Source: Daejeonella sp. H1SJ63
Lineage (GTDB): Bacteria > Bacteroidota > Bacteroidia > Sphingobacteriales > Sphingobacteriaceae
Reading direction: 5' to 3'
Length of the DNA stretch: 64,000 nucleotides
Assembly (NCBI RefSeq): GCF_029360775.1
Contig: NZ_JARKMZ010000002.1
Location: 124,001-188,000, forward strand
Below are positions 36,521 through 45,839 of this stretch, in pieces. Numbering within the stretch: the first letter of the stretch is position 1; each line of letters begins with the position of its first letter. A model generated the notes under the pieces. That model was not told the origin of the DNA. It ran no database searches and was given only the letters and a program-made list of their open reading frames with translations. The position numbers and the translations under genes are program-made.

Positions 36521-38029
36521 TTAGTAGCGGCTGTTATCATCATAATCCTCGTCTTCATCATCTTCAAATTCTGCATTAAACAAACTGTTGAACATATCTG
36601 CAAAACTGAATCCATTATCCAGAAAGGATTTGCTGATCAGCGAAAATTCAGCAAGTCCGTGAAGTAAAAACTCCATTAGTAAGAGCTGCTGGTTATTACT
36701 AAGACTCGGGTGGAACTGTTTTATTACACTTTTCAATCCCGGAATTGATTCAAGTGCACTTTTGTACTCCTCAAGAGAAAGGCTATCTTCTAAATTAATG
36801 GTATGTCCTGCACCAAACCAATTGATAATTTCAGCATAAGGATTAACGGCTTTTGCCTTTTTTAATTTTTCGGGATCAGGGAAATAGGTGATCATCAGAC
36901 TTTTTATAGCTTTTCCCAATAAGATGTTTGCCACTTTTGCCGGACCTTCGAGTTCGCCTTCATAGACCAATTCGATTTTACCTGTTATTGCAGGGATCAG
37001 ACCCAGAAAGTCTGAGATTCTGACAAACGTATTTTCTTCATCATTCAGAAGCATTCTTCTCTCGGCATTACTGATCAGATTTTCATATGCTGATATGGTA
37101 AGTCTGGCCGATACTCCTGATTTTTTATCAATATATTCAGACTCCCTGGCTTCAAATGCGATTTGTTCAACCAGATCCTTTACAAGTCCATCTGCTTCGA
37201 TCTGTTCTCTTTGCGACTTTGTTAACCTTGCTTCCTGCTGAGTGATCTTTCTTGAAATTTCGATGCTGCGCGGGTAATGGGTCAGGATCTGACTTTCAAT
37301 CCTGTCTTTCAGTGGGGTTACAATCGATCCGCGGTTCGTATAATCTTCCGGATTCGCAGTAAACACAAACTGGATATCCAGAGGTAAACGTAATTTAAAT
37401 CCTCTGATCTGAATGTCTTTTTCCTGAAGTATATTGAAAAGTGCTACCTGAATTCTCGCCTGAAGGTCAGGTAATTCATTGATTACAAAAATACCTCTGT
37501 GCGCGCGGGGGATTAATCCGAAATGGATTACTCTTTCATCTGAGTACGTTAACTTCATGGTTGCAGCTTTGATCGGATCAACATCTCCGATCAGGTCGGC
37601 TACGGTAACATCAGGGGTAGCCAGTTTTTCGGTATAGCGGTCTGAACGGTGCAGCCAGGCAATGGGCGTATCTTCTCCTTTAATTTCAAGGATATGATGT
37701 CCGAACCATGAAATTGGATTCAGCGGATCTTCAAATAATTCAGATCCTTCAATATAGGGCACATACTCATCCAGTAAATTAATCATCAATCGTGCAATAC
37801 GTGTTTTTGCCTGTCCGCGTAAACCAAGCAACAAAATATTATGCTGCGATAAGATAGCAGTCTGCAGATCCGGAATGACTGTATCTTCATAACCAATAAT
37901 CCCTTCCATGACTGTGTTTTTGCCTTTCAATTCACGTATCAGGTTTTCGCGTAGCTCTTCTTTCACCGTACGGGATTTGTAACCGGATTCTTTTAACTCT
38001 TTCAGAGTCTTTATGTGCAGCATATCCAT
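36521..38029 (-). CDS. MoxR/magnesium chelatase-like AAA+ ATPase
   Basis: A 502-residue AAA+ protein. Walker A region reads G69-L-R-G-Q-A74-K75-T76, with Ala in the usual Gly place before the Lys; sensor and arginine-finger region VINELPDLQARIQVALFNILQE is intact. The C-terminal tail is very acidic (EFEDDEDEDYDD). Pairs with the vWA gene 11 nt upstream, the classical MoxR-vWA chaperone arrangement for cofactor insertion or complex assembly. Its client is unknown. Confidence 0.85.
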   Translation of the reverse strand: MDMLHIKTLKELKESGYKSRTVKEELRENLIRELKGKNTVMEGIIGYEDTVIPDLQTAILSQHNILLLGLRGQAKTRIARLMINLLDEYVPYIEGSELFEDPLNPISWFGHHILEIKGEDTPIAWLHRSDRYTEKLATPDVTVADLIGDVDPIKAATMKLTYSDERVIHFGLIPRAHRGIFVINELPDLQARIQVALFNILQEKDIQIRGFKLRLPLDIQFVFTANPEDYTNRGSIVTPLKDRIESQILTHYPRSIEISRKITQQEARLTKSQREQIEADGLVKDLVEQIAFEARESEYIDKKSGVSARLTISAYENLISNAERRMLLNDEENTFVRISDFLGLIPAITGKIELVYEGELEGPAKVANILLGKAIKSLMITYFPDPEKLKKAKAVNPYAEIINWFGAGHTINLEDSLSLEEYKSALESIPGLKSVIKQFHPSLSNNQQLLLMEFLLHGLAEFSLISKSFLDNGFSFADMFNSLFNAEFEDDEDEDYDDNSRY

Positions 38030-38040
38030 ATATCGAATGT

Positions 38041-39174
38041 CTAACGTATCGTCCTTCTTCTGTTTTTAATATAATCTTCAAAAATATATTCACCCAGACC
38101 TTTGAGAGAGCTGTAGAAGGCCCTTCCTCCATTAATCTCGGTAAATTGCCTGACAAACTGCTGTAAGTATGGGTCCCGGGCAATCATAAATGTGGTGATT
38201 GGAATTCCAAGTCGTTTACATTGCGCAGCCATGTTCAGTGTTTTGTTAACCACCTTCCGGTCTAAGCCAATACTGTTCTTATAGTATTTATTACCTTCTT
38301 TAAGACAGGTGGGTTTACCGTCGGTAATCATGAAGATCTGCTTGTTGTGTGTTTTTCTTCTCCTCAGGAGGTCTACGGCGAGCTCCAGTCCGGCGTAAGT
38401 ATTGGTATGATACGGGCCCACCTGCAGGTATGGGAGATCTTTCACAGAGATTGGCCAGGCATCATTTCCAAAAACTACAATATCGAGAGTGTCTTTAGGG
38501 TATTTTGTTTTTATAAGTTCTGCCAGTGCCATAGCAACTTTTTTAGCAGGCGTAATTCTGTCTTCACCATAAAGGATCATGGAATGCGATATATCAATCA
38601 TCAGTACGGTGGAAGTAAGCGTTTTATAATCTTTTTCTTCTACCTCCAGATCTCGTTCGGTCATTGAAAAATCGCCAATACCATGACTGACCTGAGCATT
38701 ATGAATAGATGCTGTCATGTCAATCTGATCAAGACTGTCGCCAAACTGATATTCCCTGCGGTCAGCATTTTTCTCTTCACCCAGTCCGGAAATATTCGTG
38801 TTATGGCTGCCTTTTCCTGACTTCTTTAGCTTCCCAAATATTTCATCGAGTGCCGATTTTCTGATACTTTGTTCAGTCTTGGATGTAATATTGAAACTTC
38901 CGGGTTCCCGGTCATCATCTTTCAGATACCCCTTTTTCTTAAGGTCTTCAATAAAATCACCCATCCCATACTCATCGCTGGTAAGTTTGTACTGCTTATC
39001 CAGTTCATTCATCCAGGCAATGGCTTCATCAGCATCGCCGGAGGTGTAGTTAAGTAGTTCCAGGAACAGCTTCAATAATTCTTCAAAACCACCTTTCGGG
39101 AGTTCATTGGGAATATATTTGGAAAAAGAATGTCCCCGCATACAAGCTTTTGCAGATAATTGTGTGAAACGCAA
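38041..39174 (-). CDS. von Willebrand factor A domain protein
   Basis: A 377-residue soluble protein with a charged N-terminal half and a C-terminal vWA domain (about 185-375). MIDAS motif is intact: D194-I-S196-H-S198, plus a later TDGKP. Partner of the AAA+ ATPase immediately downstream, which would remodel targets bound by this domain. Co-transcribed, spacing 11 nt. Confidence 0.87.
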   Translation of the reverse strand: MRFTQLSAKACMRGHSFSKYIPNELPKGGFEELLKLFLELLNYTSGDADEAIAWMNELDKQYKLTSDEYGMGDFIEDLKKKGYLKDDDREPGSFNITSKTEQSIRKSALDEIFGKLKKSGKGSHNTNISGLGEEKNADRREYQFGDSLDQIDMTASIHNAQVSHGIGDFSMTERDLEVEEKDYKTLTSTVLMIDISHSMILYGEDRITPAKKVAMALAELIKTKYPKDTLDIVVFGNDAWPISVKDLPYLQVGPYHTNTYAGLELAVDLLRRRKTHNKQIFMITDGKPTCLKEGNKYYKNSIGLDRKVVNKTLNMAAQCKRLGIPITTFMIARDPYLQQFVRQFTEINGGRAFYSSLKGLGEYIFEDYIKNRRRTIR

Positions 39175-39292
39175 AGTTAAGGTATTAAAGAGCCAATAAT
39201 GTTATTGATATGTCAAATAAGGAGAGGTCAAAATGAATAAATTGAGTGTATTCAGGTTATTATTTGAATGAATTCTGCAATTAAGGCTAATT

Positions 39293-39555
39293 TTAAATAA
39301 TCATGTTAATCCAGCCATAGATTTTCAGTGCTGCTTCTGCAATTTCCTGAAGTGTAGCGGTCTTTTCCAGATCAAGCGAAGAACATGTACATCCAGTTGA
39401 TTCTTAATGCATTTGCGCTTTACCTGATAAAGCAATTCAGTATTTCTTGAAGAAATAATCAGTCTGGCACCCATTTTATTGAGTTCATAGCATAAAGCTT
39501 CCCCAATTCCGCCCGATGCGCCGGTAAGCCATACGATCTTGTTTTTAATATCTAT
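39293..39555 (-). pseudogene. Decayed short-chain dehydrogenase/reductase fragment
   Basis: Read on the minus strand from 39555: IDIKNKIVWLTGASGGIGEAL, the Rossmann TGxxxGIG motif of SDR enzymes, then NKMGARLIISSRN. Three lesions: the start codon is ATA; the frame breaks near 39385 after DVHVL, where shifting resumes LDLEKTATLQEIAEAALK-I-Y-G-W; and the sequence stops at 39293, before the NNAG and YxxxK active-site parts. It abuts the end of hemW and was probably once in its operon. Confidence 0.75.
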
Positions 39556-39561
39556 GGCTTT

Positions 39562-40695
39562 TTATTCTTCAATGATGAATAGTTCTGATGCAATATGATC
39601 TGCGAAAAGTTTTCCCTCAAGACTAAGATTAACTTTTGGGTCATTAATCTTCAGCCAGTTCTTATCTAAAAATACTTCTATTTCCTTTCGGATTGAATCG
39701 CTGTAATCAGAGCCGAATTTTTTTGCTATGAAATCAAGGTCTATGCCCTTGCTGGTACGCAGCGAAGTCATGATATACTCATTAATGCGGTTTACTTTGG
39801 TCAAAAACTCAGTTTCAGCAGGGATTTTATTTTGTTGGATTTCCTGTATGTAACGATGATTGTTTGCAATATTCCATTGCCGGCTTTCTCCATTAAAAGA
39901 GTGAGCAGAGGGGCCAATACCCAGATAGTTTATACCTTCCCAATAGTTTGAGTTATGCCTCGAATACATACCGGGCTTTGCAAAATTTGAGATTTCATAA
40001 TGTTCAAACCCGGCTTCAGTTAAACGACTAATCAGGGTTAAAAACTGACCGGAGCTCTGGCTGTCATTCATTGGGAGCTCTTTCCCTTTCTTAATAAATG
40101 ATGCCAGTGCTGTTTTCGGCTCTATCGTCATTGAATATGAAGAAATATGCGGGATCTGAAAATCAATCAGCTTTTGAATATTTTGCTCCCATTTTATATC
40201 GCTCAGCAGCGGAAATCCATAGATCAGATCGGCAGTAATATTTTCAAATCCTGCATCCTGAACTCTTTTAACAGAGCTTTCTGCTTCTTTTGAGCTGTGT
40301 GCCCGGTTCATCCACTTAAGATCCTCTTCAAAAAAAGACTGTATTCCGATGCTGAACCGGTTAACCGGAGTCTGGCGAAGTTCTTTCACTTTTTGTGCGT
40401 TCAAATCATCCGGATTGGCTTCCAGAGTGATTTCGGCATCGCCGGAAACTTCAAATTCTGAAGTGATATCACCAATCAGGCTGTGTATTTCATCAGCACT
40501 TAAAACAGAGGGCGTTCCACCACCAAAATAAATGGTTTCTATCTTCTCAGTGCTCAGGTATTGCTTTCTCAGTCTGATTTCATTTCGCAGCGCGTTCAGC
40601 ATTTCGTTTTTGTACTGAGGCGAGGTGCTGAAGTGAAAATCGCAATAGTGGCAAGCTTTTTTACAGAAAGGGATATGCAGATATATTCCGGCCAT
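39562..40695 (-). CDS. hemW: Radical SAM haem chaperone HemW
   Basis: A 377-residue radical SAM protein with C11-K-K-A-C15-H-Y-C18 and the following DFHF, FGGGTPS and IGIQSF motifs. It matches HemW (previously called coproporphyrinogen dehydrogenase-like) and lacks the extra N-terminal region of true HemN. HemW delivers haem to respiratory enzymes, which fits the cytochrome-rich window. Nearly leaderless promoter 4 nt upstream. Confidence 0.9.
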   Translation of the reverse strand: MAGIYLHIPFCKKACHYCDFHFSTSPQYKNEMLNALRNEIRLRKQYLSTEKIETIYFGGGTPSVLSADEIHSLIGDITSEFEVSGDAEITLEANPDDLNAQKVKELRQTPVNRFSIGIQSFFEEDLKWMNRAHSSKEAESSVKRVQDAGFENITADLIYGFPLLSDIKWEQNIQKLIDFQIPHISSYSMTIEPKTALASFIKKGKELPMNDSQSSGQFLTLISRLTEAGFEHYEISNFAKPGMYSRHNSNYWEGINYLGIGPSAHSFNGESRQWNIANNHRYIQEIQQNKIPAETEFLTKVNRINEYIMTSLRTSKGIDLDFIAKKFGSDYSDSIRKEIEVFLDKNWLKINDPKVNLSLEGKLFADHIASELFIIEE

Positions 40696-40699
40696 TTTG

Positions 40700-40707
40700 C
40701 AAATCTA
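40700..40707 (-). promoter_or_regulatory. -7 element for hemW, nearly leaderless
   Basis: On the minus strand TAGATTTG is followed by CAAA and the hemW ATG, so the start codon would lie within a few bases of the transcription start. Confidence 0.45.
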
Positions 40708-40746
40708 CGATAAATACAGGCATGGCTGAGTGAAATCAGAAAGTGC

Positions 40747-41703
40747 TCAGGAATTGGTTCTCTCAGCCAGCTTCTCCCTTCGGTATTTAGCCAGGTTGAT
40801 CAGCAAAACACTGCCCAGAATAATTACCAGTCCGGCAATCTGAATGGCCGAGATCTTTTCTCCTGCAAAAAATACAGCCAATAATACCGCTACCACCGGG
40901 TTTACATAAGCATAGGTGCTGACCTGCATTGCAGGGCGCACCTGCAGCAGCCAAACGTATGCACTGAATCCTGCAATCGACCCGAAAATGACCAGATATG
41001 CTACCGCTAACCATGCATCCGCAGGAACATCAGACCAGTTAAATCCGCCGAGTTCATTGCGGTAGACAATTCCGGGTATAAAAGCTATTCCGGCAGCCAT
41101 CATTTGCCAGGCGCTTGTTACAGTGATGGATCCCTCGGTTGATCTGTATTTTGAATAGAGAGAGCCTCCCGACCATGAAATGGAAGCTAAAAGCAGAAGG
41201 GCCATACTTCCCATACTGACATGTGCACTTTCATTTGCTGCCAGCGCTTCTGAGAGCTGGTCACTGAATAAAAGGATTACTCCAGCCAGTCCGATCAGCA
41301 TTCCTGCAATAATTGATTTACTTCTGAAATTTTCTGACCATTTTGGTTTATCCAGAAGGACGAACCATAAAGGAGCGGAAGAAACCATTATGGCAACCAT
41401 TCCACTTGGTAAACTTTGTTCTACCCATATAATAATTCCATTCCCGAAAAACAGTAATAATATTCCACTGATTGCAGCGTGCTGAACACCCTTTACCCCG
41501 AAAAGTCTTTCTCCTCTTACGATGCACCATGCCATCATTATCGCACCGGCAAGAACGAATCTCAGGGCTCCTAGAATAAAGGGAGGGAATCCCTTTACAG
41601 CGATCTGAATAAAGAAATATGTGGATCCCCAGACAATATAAACTATCGCAAAGGCAAGGATAACCATAAGTGGTGAGGCAGAATTCGTTTTGCTGGCAGT
41701 CAT
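40747..41703 (-). CDS. EamA/DMT-family exporter
   Basis: A 318-residue transporter with about ten helices and two EamA repeats (YIVWGSTYFFIQIAVKGFPP near the start; AGFSAYVWLLQVRPAMQVSTYAYVNP in the second half). Resembles YedA/RhaT-like metabolite or amino acid exporters. It starts one base after the stop of an Lrp regulator, so it is probably controlled by it. Substrate unknown; an amino acid is a fair guess from the regulator. Confidence 0.88.
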   Translation of the reverse strand: MTASKTNSASPLMVILAFAIVYIVWGSTYFFIQIAVKGFPPFILGALRFVLAGAIMMAWCIVRGERLFGVKGVQHAAISGILLLFFGNGIIIWVEQSLPSGMVAIMVSSAPLWFVLLDKPKWSENFRSKSIIAGMLIGLAGVILLFSDQLSEALAANESAHVSMGSMALLLLASISWSGGSLYSKYRSTEGSITVTSAWQMMAAGIAFIPGIVYRNELGGFNWSDVPADAWLAVAYLVIFGSIAGFSAYVWLLQVRPAMQVSTYAYVNPVVAVLLAVFFAGEKISAIQIAGLVIILGSVLLINLAKYRREKLAERTNS

Positions 41704-41704
41704 A

Positions 41705-42181
41705 TTACAGGGCTGGTATAACCAATTGTTGTTGTTCTTTTACGGTTTCAGGTACAATTGTTGTTTTGGTAGAAAGAACATTAGATATTTTACTGAGCTT
41801 GTTGCGCATCAGTTCCATAAACGATGCTGAGTCTGCTTTGCTGATCCTGACAAGATAACAGTTATCTCCGGCAAAACGATGGACTTCCTGAACCTCAGGA
41901 ACTTTTGAAAGCTCTGAAGCCTTGCTGCTGCAGCCAGATCCGTCAGCTGATTTAATAAATACATAAGCCGGCTGATTTTGTTGCAGCGCAATTGGATTTA
42001 AGCGTGCAATATACTGCAGAATGACATTCTTTTGTTCAAGCTTTTTAATCCTTTCCAGTACCGCCGAAGGAGCCATATTAAGTTTTCTGGCTATACCGGC
42101 ATTTGCGATTCTGGCATTATTCTGCATCAGACCAAGTATTTCACGGTTTATTTGGTCAGTATTGTACTCTTTTTGATGCAT
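41705..42181 (-). CDS. Lrp/AsnC-family transcriptional regulator
   Basis: A 158-residue regulator: N-terminal HTH (about 5-60, NREILGLMQNNARIANAGIARKL ... VLERIKKLE) and a C-terminal RAM ligand-binding domain. Directly upstream of a DMT exporter on the same strand, a common amino acid export pair. Probably autoregulated from the promoter at 42189. Confidence 0.9.
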   Translation of the reverse strand: MHQKEYNTDQINREILGLMQNNARIANAGIARKLNMAPSAVLERIKKLEQKNVILQYIARLNPIALQQNQPAYVFIKSADGSGCSSKASELSKVPEVQEVHRFAGDNCYLVRISKADSASFMELMRNKLSKISNVLSTKTTIVPETVKEQQQLVIPAL

Positions 42182-42188
42182 CGTTCTG

Positions 42189-42196
42189 CAAATTTA
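42189..42196 (-). promoter_or_regulatory. Candidate -7 element for the lrp-like gene
   Basis: TAAATTTG on the minus strand lies 7 nt before the start codon, so the leader would be very short. Overlapping AT-rich dyads upstream could be an Lrp site. Confidence 0.35.
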
Positions 42197-42423
42197 TCTA
42201 CAAATAGAATGAAATTTAAAAAATTAACATTTTTTAGTTTAAAATTCTGTCTTTTTAGATTTTTAATTTAACATTTCTAATGATTTAAGCATTTGTATTT
42301 CCTCAGAAAGGGCTTTAATGCAGAGGTATTTTCCAATTCCGAAAGATATTTTTAAAACAATCATAAAAAATACGGAAATTTGAGTTGCCGGAGCTTTTTC
42401 CGGATATTTGATTACTGAAAAGG

Positions 42424-43410
42424 ATGATTGAGCGGGTATTAGGTGTAATACTGATATTATTTCTGATTAATCCACAGGCTTTCGGGCAGGTTGACTCATC
42501 ACTTACAGATGCAGGAAAGCCTGGCTTTAAGCAAGCTTACTCTTATACTGACTCTGCATCATTTGTGAGATGGAAAGCTTATAAAGACTCTGTTCAGGCA
42601 GTAAGAGATTCCCTTTCGACGGCATGGATCAAAGCACCCGATCCGCAACGTCCCAATCGTTTTCTGGATAGTTTGATCAACCTTTATAAAGTTGAAAAAT
42701 TAGATTTTGTTTCCTGGGCAGCCAAATTTAAAAAGAAAGATACCAGGTACGATGAGGGCAAGCCGAGGCCATATCGTGAAACCTGGGTAATGATTGTTAT
42801 TCTGTTACTTGTTCTGTTTTTTGCACTTATACGTTACTTTTTTCCTGCAGAACTCTCAACTATAGTTCATGCATTTTACAGCAATCAAACCCTTAGCCGT
42901 ATCAATAAGGAGGATACCCTTTTCAGCTCCTGGCCTTTTGTATTTCTGTATCTTTTGTTCGGACTGGTTATCGGTCTCTACCTTTATTTATCGGGGAAAT
43001 ATCTTGAACTTTCTTATAGTAATGAGGGGTTTGAGTTATTTATTTTCCTGTCTGCAACTGTAATCGGATTGTTTACAGCTAAGATTATTGTTCTTCGGGT
43101 TCTGGGATTCTTTTTTGATGTGAACCGAATGGTCAGAGAGTACGTTTCTGTGCTTTATCTGAGCTATTTTAATGCGGCAATTTTGTTTCTGCCGGTGGTG
43201 CTTGCTTTTAGCCTTACTTCCTATCGGTTTGCGGGAATTTACAGTTATATCGGTATAGCAGGATTAATTATAATCTTTATTATTCAGTTTTTGCGGGCAG
43301 GAGCAAATATTTTATCGAATTACAAGTTTCCTAAAGTTTATTTAATTATTTACCTTTGTGCCCTCGAATTTTGCCCTTTAATAATCCTTTTTAAAGCACT
43401 TGGGTATTAA
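42424..43410 (+). CDS. DUF4271 membrane protein
   Basis: A 328-residue DUF4271 protein with a signal sequence (about 1-22), a periplasmic stretch of about 100 residues, and seven or so helices from residue 122. Function unknown, conserved in Bacteroidota beside hemD and gliding genes as here. The hemD start lies 15 nt downstream. Confidence 0.85.
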   Translation: MIERVLGVILILFLINPQAFGQVDSSLTDAGKPGFKQAYSYTDSASFVRWKAYKDSVQAVRDSLSTAWIKAPDPQRPNRFLDSLINLYKVEKLDFVSWAAKFKKKDTRYDEGKPRPYRETWVMIVILLLVLFFALIRYFFPAELSTIVHAFYSNQTLSRINKEDTLFSSWPFVFLYLLFGLVIGLYLYLSGKYLELSYSNEGFELFIFLSATVIGLFTAKIIVLRVLGFFFDVNRMVREYVSVLYLSYFNAAILFLPVVLAFSLTSYRFAGIYSYIGIAGLIIIFIIQFLRAGANILSNYKFPKVYLIIYLCALEFCPLIILFKALGY

Positions 43411-43425
43411 ACCCTTAAAAGAAAT

Positions 43426-44196
43426 ATGCAAGTACCTTCAACAGAGAAACCCAGGAAAGTAAAAAGTATTCTGGTAACCTTACCAAAGCCAGATTCGGAC
43501 AAGTCACCATATTTTGATCTGGCCAAGAAGTATAACCTGAAAATTGATTTCAGATCGTTTATTCATGTGGAAGGGGTACCTGCTAAAGAGTTTAGAAAAG
43601 AGAAGGTTAACATTGCAGATTTTTCGGCGGTAATATTTACCAGTCGTAATGCTGTTGATCACTACTTCAGGATTTGTGAGGAGATGCGGTTTGACGTTCC
43701 TGCTGAAATGAAATATTTCTGTATTTCTGAAACTATTGCCCTTTATCTTCAGAAATATATCCAGTACAGAAAGAGAAAGATATTTTTTGGCAAGCAAACC
43801 GCTGCGGATCTTGCAGATATTTTGAAGAAACATGCCACTGAGAAATTCCTTTATCCCTGCTCAGATGTGGCAGCAGAAGAAACCCAGAGATTTCTGCATG
43901 AGAACGGGTATGATTTTAAGCCCGCTGTATTGTTCCACACAGTATGCAGCGATTTATCAGACCTTGCAGAAGTTTATTATGATGTGATTGCCTTCTTCAG
44001 TCCGAGCAGTATTAACTCTCTGTTTATTAATTTTCCTGACTTTAAGCAGAATTACACAAGAATTGCTGCTTTTGGAGCAAGTACCCACAAGGCGGTTCTT
44101 GAACATGATTTAGTGCTTAATATTCCAGCTCCAACACCTGCTGCACCAAGCATGACGATGGCGCTTGAACAATATATTAAGCAGGTCAATAAGTAA
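43426..44196 (+). CDS. hemD: Uroporphyrinogen-III synthase
   Basis: A 256-residue HemD-fold protein (two alternating alpha/beta halves) with weakly conserved but typical segments: ILVTLPKP, FTSRNAVDHYF, FGKQTAADLADIL, DVIAFFSPSSINSLF, AAFGASTHKAV. Cyclises hydroxymethylbilane in haem synthesis. Downstream of DUF4271, probably one transcript. Confidence 0.85.
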   Translation: MQVPSTEKPRKVKSILVTLPKPDSDKSPYFDLAKKYNLKIDFRSFIHVEGVPAKEFRKEKVNIADFSAVIFTSRNAVDHYFRICEEMRFDVPAEMKYFCISETIALYLQKYIQYRKRKIFFGKQTAADLADILKKHATEKFLYPCSDVAAEETQRFLHENGYDFKPAVLFHTVCSDLSDLAEVYYDVIAFFSPSSINSLFINFPDFKQNYTRIAAFGASTHKAVLEHDLVLNIPAPTPAAPSMTMALEQYIKQVNK

Positions 44197-44370
44197 TTTT
44201 AGCCTTAAATTGGGCTTATTTCAAATCTTTTTTTTATTTCAGCAACTTTTCTTCGTCGGGCTACGTACTAATGAAATATTTTGTGCTAAGTAAAATAGAT
44301 GCGTTATTTCAGCGTTCTATTAGATGGCAAAAATTTCATTTTACAGGAGAATAGGCTTGTCGTGAAATAT

Positions 44371-44399
44371 TGTGTTTAAACACAGGAGGAATAGTTTTG
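44371..44399 (+). promoter_or_regulatory. Promoter with palindromic operator-like site upstream of gldK
   Basis: TGTGTTTAAACACA (44371-44384) is a perfect 14-bp palindrome placed over the -33 region of a -7 element TAGTTTTG at 44392-44399. A second, degenerate copy of the same block (ACAGGAGAATAGGCTTGTCGT, starting 44343) lies 40 nt upstream of ACAGGAGGAATAGTTTTGTCG. The arrangement suggests regulated transcription of the gldKLMN operon. Confidence 0.4.
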
Positions 44400-44475
44400 T
44401 CGTATATAATATATGTTTTTTACTATATTCGAAATTAATTTAATTGAGGTTTTTGCAAAACTCGAATCATATAAA

Positions 44476-45795
44476 ATGAGAAAAATATACTTTATCGCTC
44501 TTGCAGCTCTTGCCATTTTGGGATCCAGCTGTGGTAAAGGTGGTACCAATGGTGAGTTGGTAGGGGTAACAACGAAGAAGTTTAAGAATACTGAAGTTCC
44601 TTACGGCATGGTTTATATTCCGGCCGGAACTTTTGTGATGGGACAGACTGATCAGGATATAACCTTTGCTCAGATCTCTCAGAATAAGCAGGTAACAGTT
44701 CAGGCATTTTATATGGATGAAACTGAGATCACCAATAGCGAGTACCGTCAGTTCGTAAACTGGGTTCGTGATTCAATAGCAATTACTACTTATTTGCAGG
44801 ATGAACAATATTACCTGAAACCTAAAGGTCAGGCTGATCCAAACGATGCAGGTAAAAAATATATTAACTGGAAGAAGGTAGGTAACGGCAGTGCTATCTG
44901 GAGCAGTAAAAAAGGAGCAGCAGCGAATGCTGCTAAACTTCAGGGAATGTACTATCAGGGTGAAGACAGAGTGTTTGACCGAAATGAAATTGATGTCCGC
45001 CTGCTCAAGTACAACTTCGCGATCATGAAATTAAGGGAAGCAGCCAATAACAGAATGAATAAGAATGCAAAGCGTTCAGATTTTATTCTGAGGGATACGG
45101 TTGGGATTTATCCCGATACCCTGGTTTGGTTAGCTGACTTTGCATACGCTCAGAACGAGCCAATGGTGAAGGGGTATTTTTCACATCCTGCCTTTGCTAA
45201 TTATCCGGTAGTAGGTGTTACATGGAGACAGGCCCGTGCATTTACTGTTTGGAGAACCAGGTTTAATGAGGCATACAAAGACAGCCGTCGTTTGCCGAAA
45301 AGAGCAGATTATGATTTACCCACAGAAGCCGAATTTGAATATGCAGCACGCGGCGGAAGGGTTGGAACAAGCTATCCATGGGGTGGCCCTTATATCAGAA
45401 ATGCCAAAGGATGTCTGATGGCTAACTTCAAGCCGGGCAGAGGTAACTATATTGATGATGGCGGACCATTTACTGTAAATGTCAGAGCCTATTATCCTAA
45501 CGATTACGGTTTGTATAATATGGCTGGAAATGTTTCAGAGTGGACTTCTTCAGCATTTGATGAGTCAGCTTCTACTTTTACACATGATATGAACCCTACT
45601 TTCAGCTATGAAGCCCGTCCTGATGATCCTGAAGTTTTGAAGCGTAAAGTTATTCGCGGGGGTTCATGGAAAGATATTGGTTTCTTCCTTCAGAACTCTG
45701 CAAGCAGTTTTGAATATCAGGATACTGCAAAGTCTTATATCGGATTCCGTTGCATCACTAAGTATCAGGGACGCGATATTAAAGACAAAATATAA
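44476..45795 (+). CDS. gldK: Gliding motility/type IX secretion lipoprotein GldK
   Basis: About 439 residues: lipobox SSC near residue 19, then a formylglycine-generating-enzyme (SUMF)-like domain (YIPAGTFVMGQTDQD, TPTEAEFEYAARGG-like PTEAEFEYAARGG, GNVSEWTSSAF, GGSWKD, GFRC). GldK forms the outer-membrane ring of type IX secretion with GldN. The ATG at 44476 follows TATAAA and gives a normal lipoprotein start; an upstream ATG at 44413 would add 21 residues before the signal. Confidence 0.93.
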   Translation: MRKIYFIALAALAILGSSCGKGGTNGELVGVTTKKFKNTEVPYGMVYIPAGTFVMGQTDQDITFAQISQNKQVTVQAFYMDETEITNSEYRQFVNWVRDSIAITTYLQDEQYYLKPKGQADPNDAGKKYINWKKVGNGSAIWSSKKGAAANAAKLQGMYYQGEDRVFDRNEIDVRLLKYNFAIMKLREAANNRMNKNAKRSDFILRDTVGIYPDTLVWLADFAYAQNEPMVKGYFSHPAFANYPVVGVTWRQARAFTVWRTRFNEAYKDSRRLPKRADYDLPTEAEFEYAARGGRVGTSYPWGGPYIRNAKGCLMANFKPGRGNYIDDGGPFTVNVRAYYPNDYGLYNMAGNVSEWTSSAFDESASTFTHDMNPTFSYEARPDDPEVLKRKVIRGGSWKDIGFFLQNSASSFEYQDTAKSYIGFRCITKYQGRDIKDKI

Positions 45796-45839
45796 CTCAG
45801 CAATTTACCCCTACTTAATAATTTGTATATCACAATACT

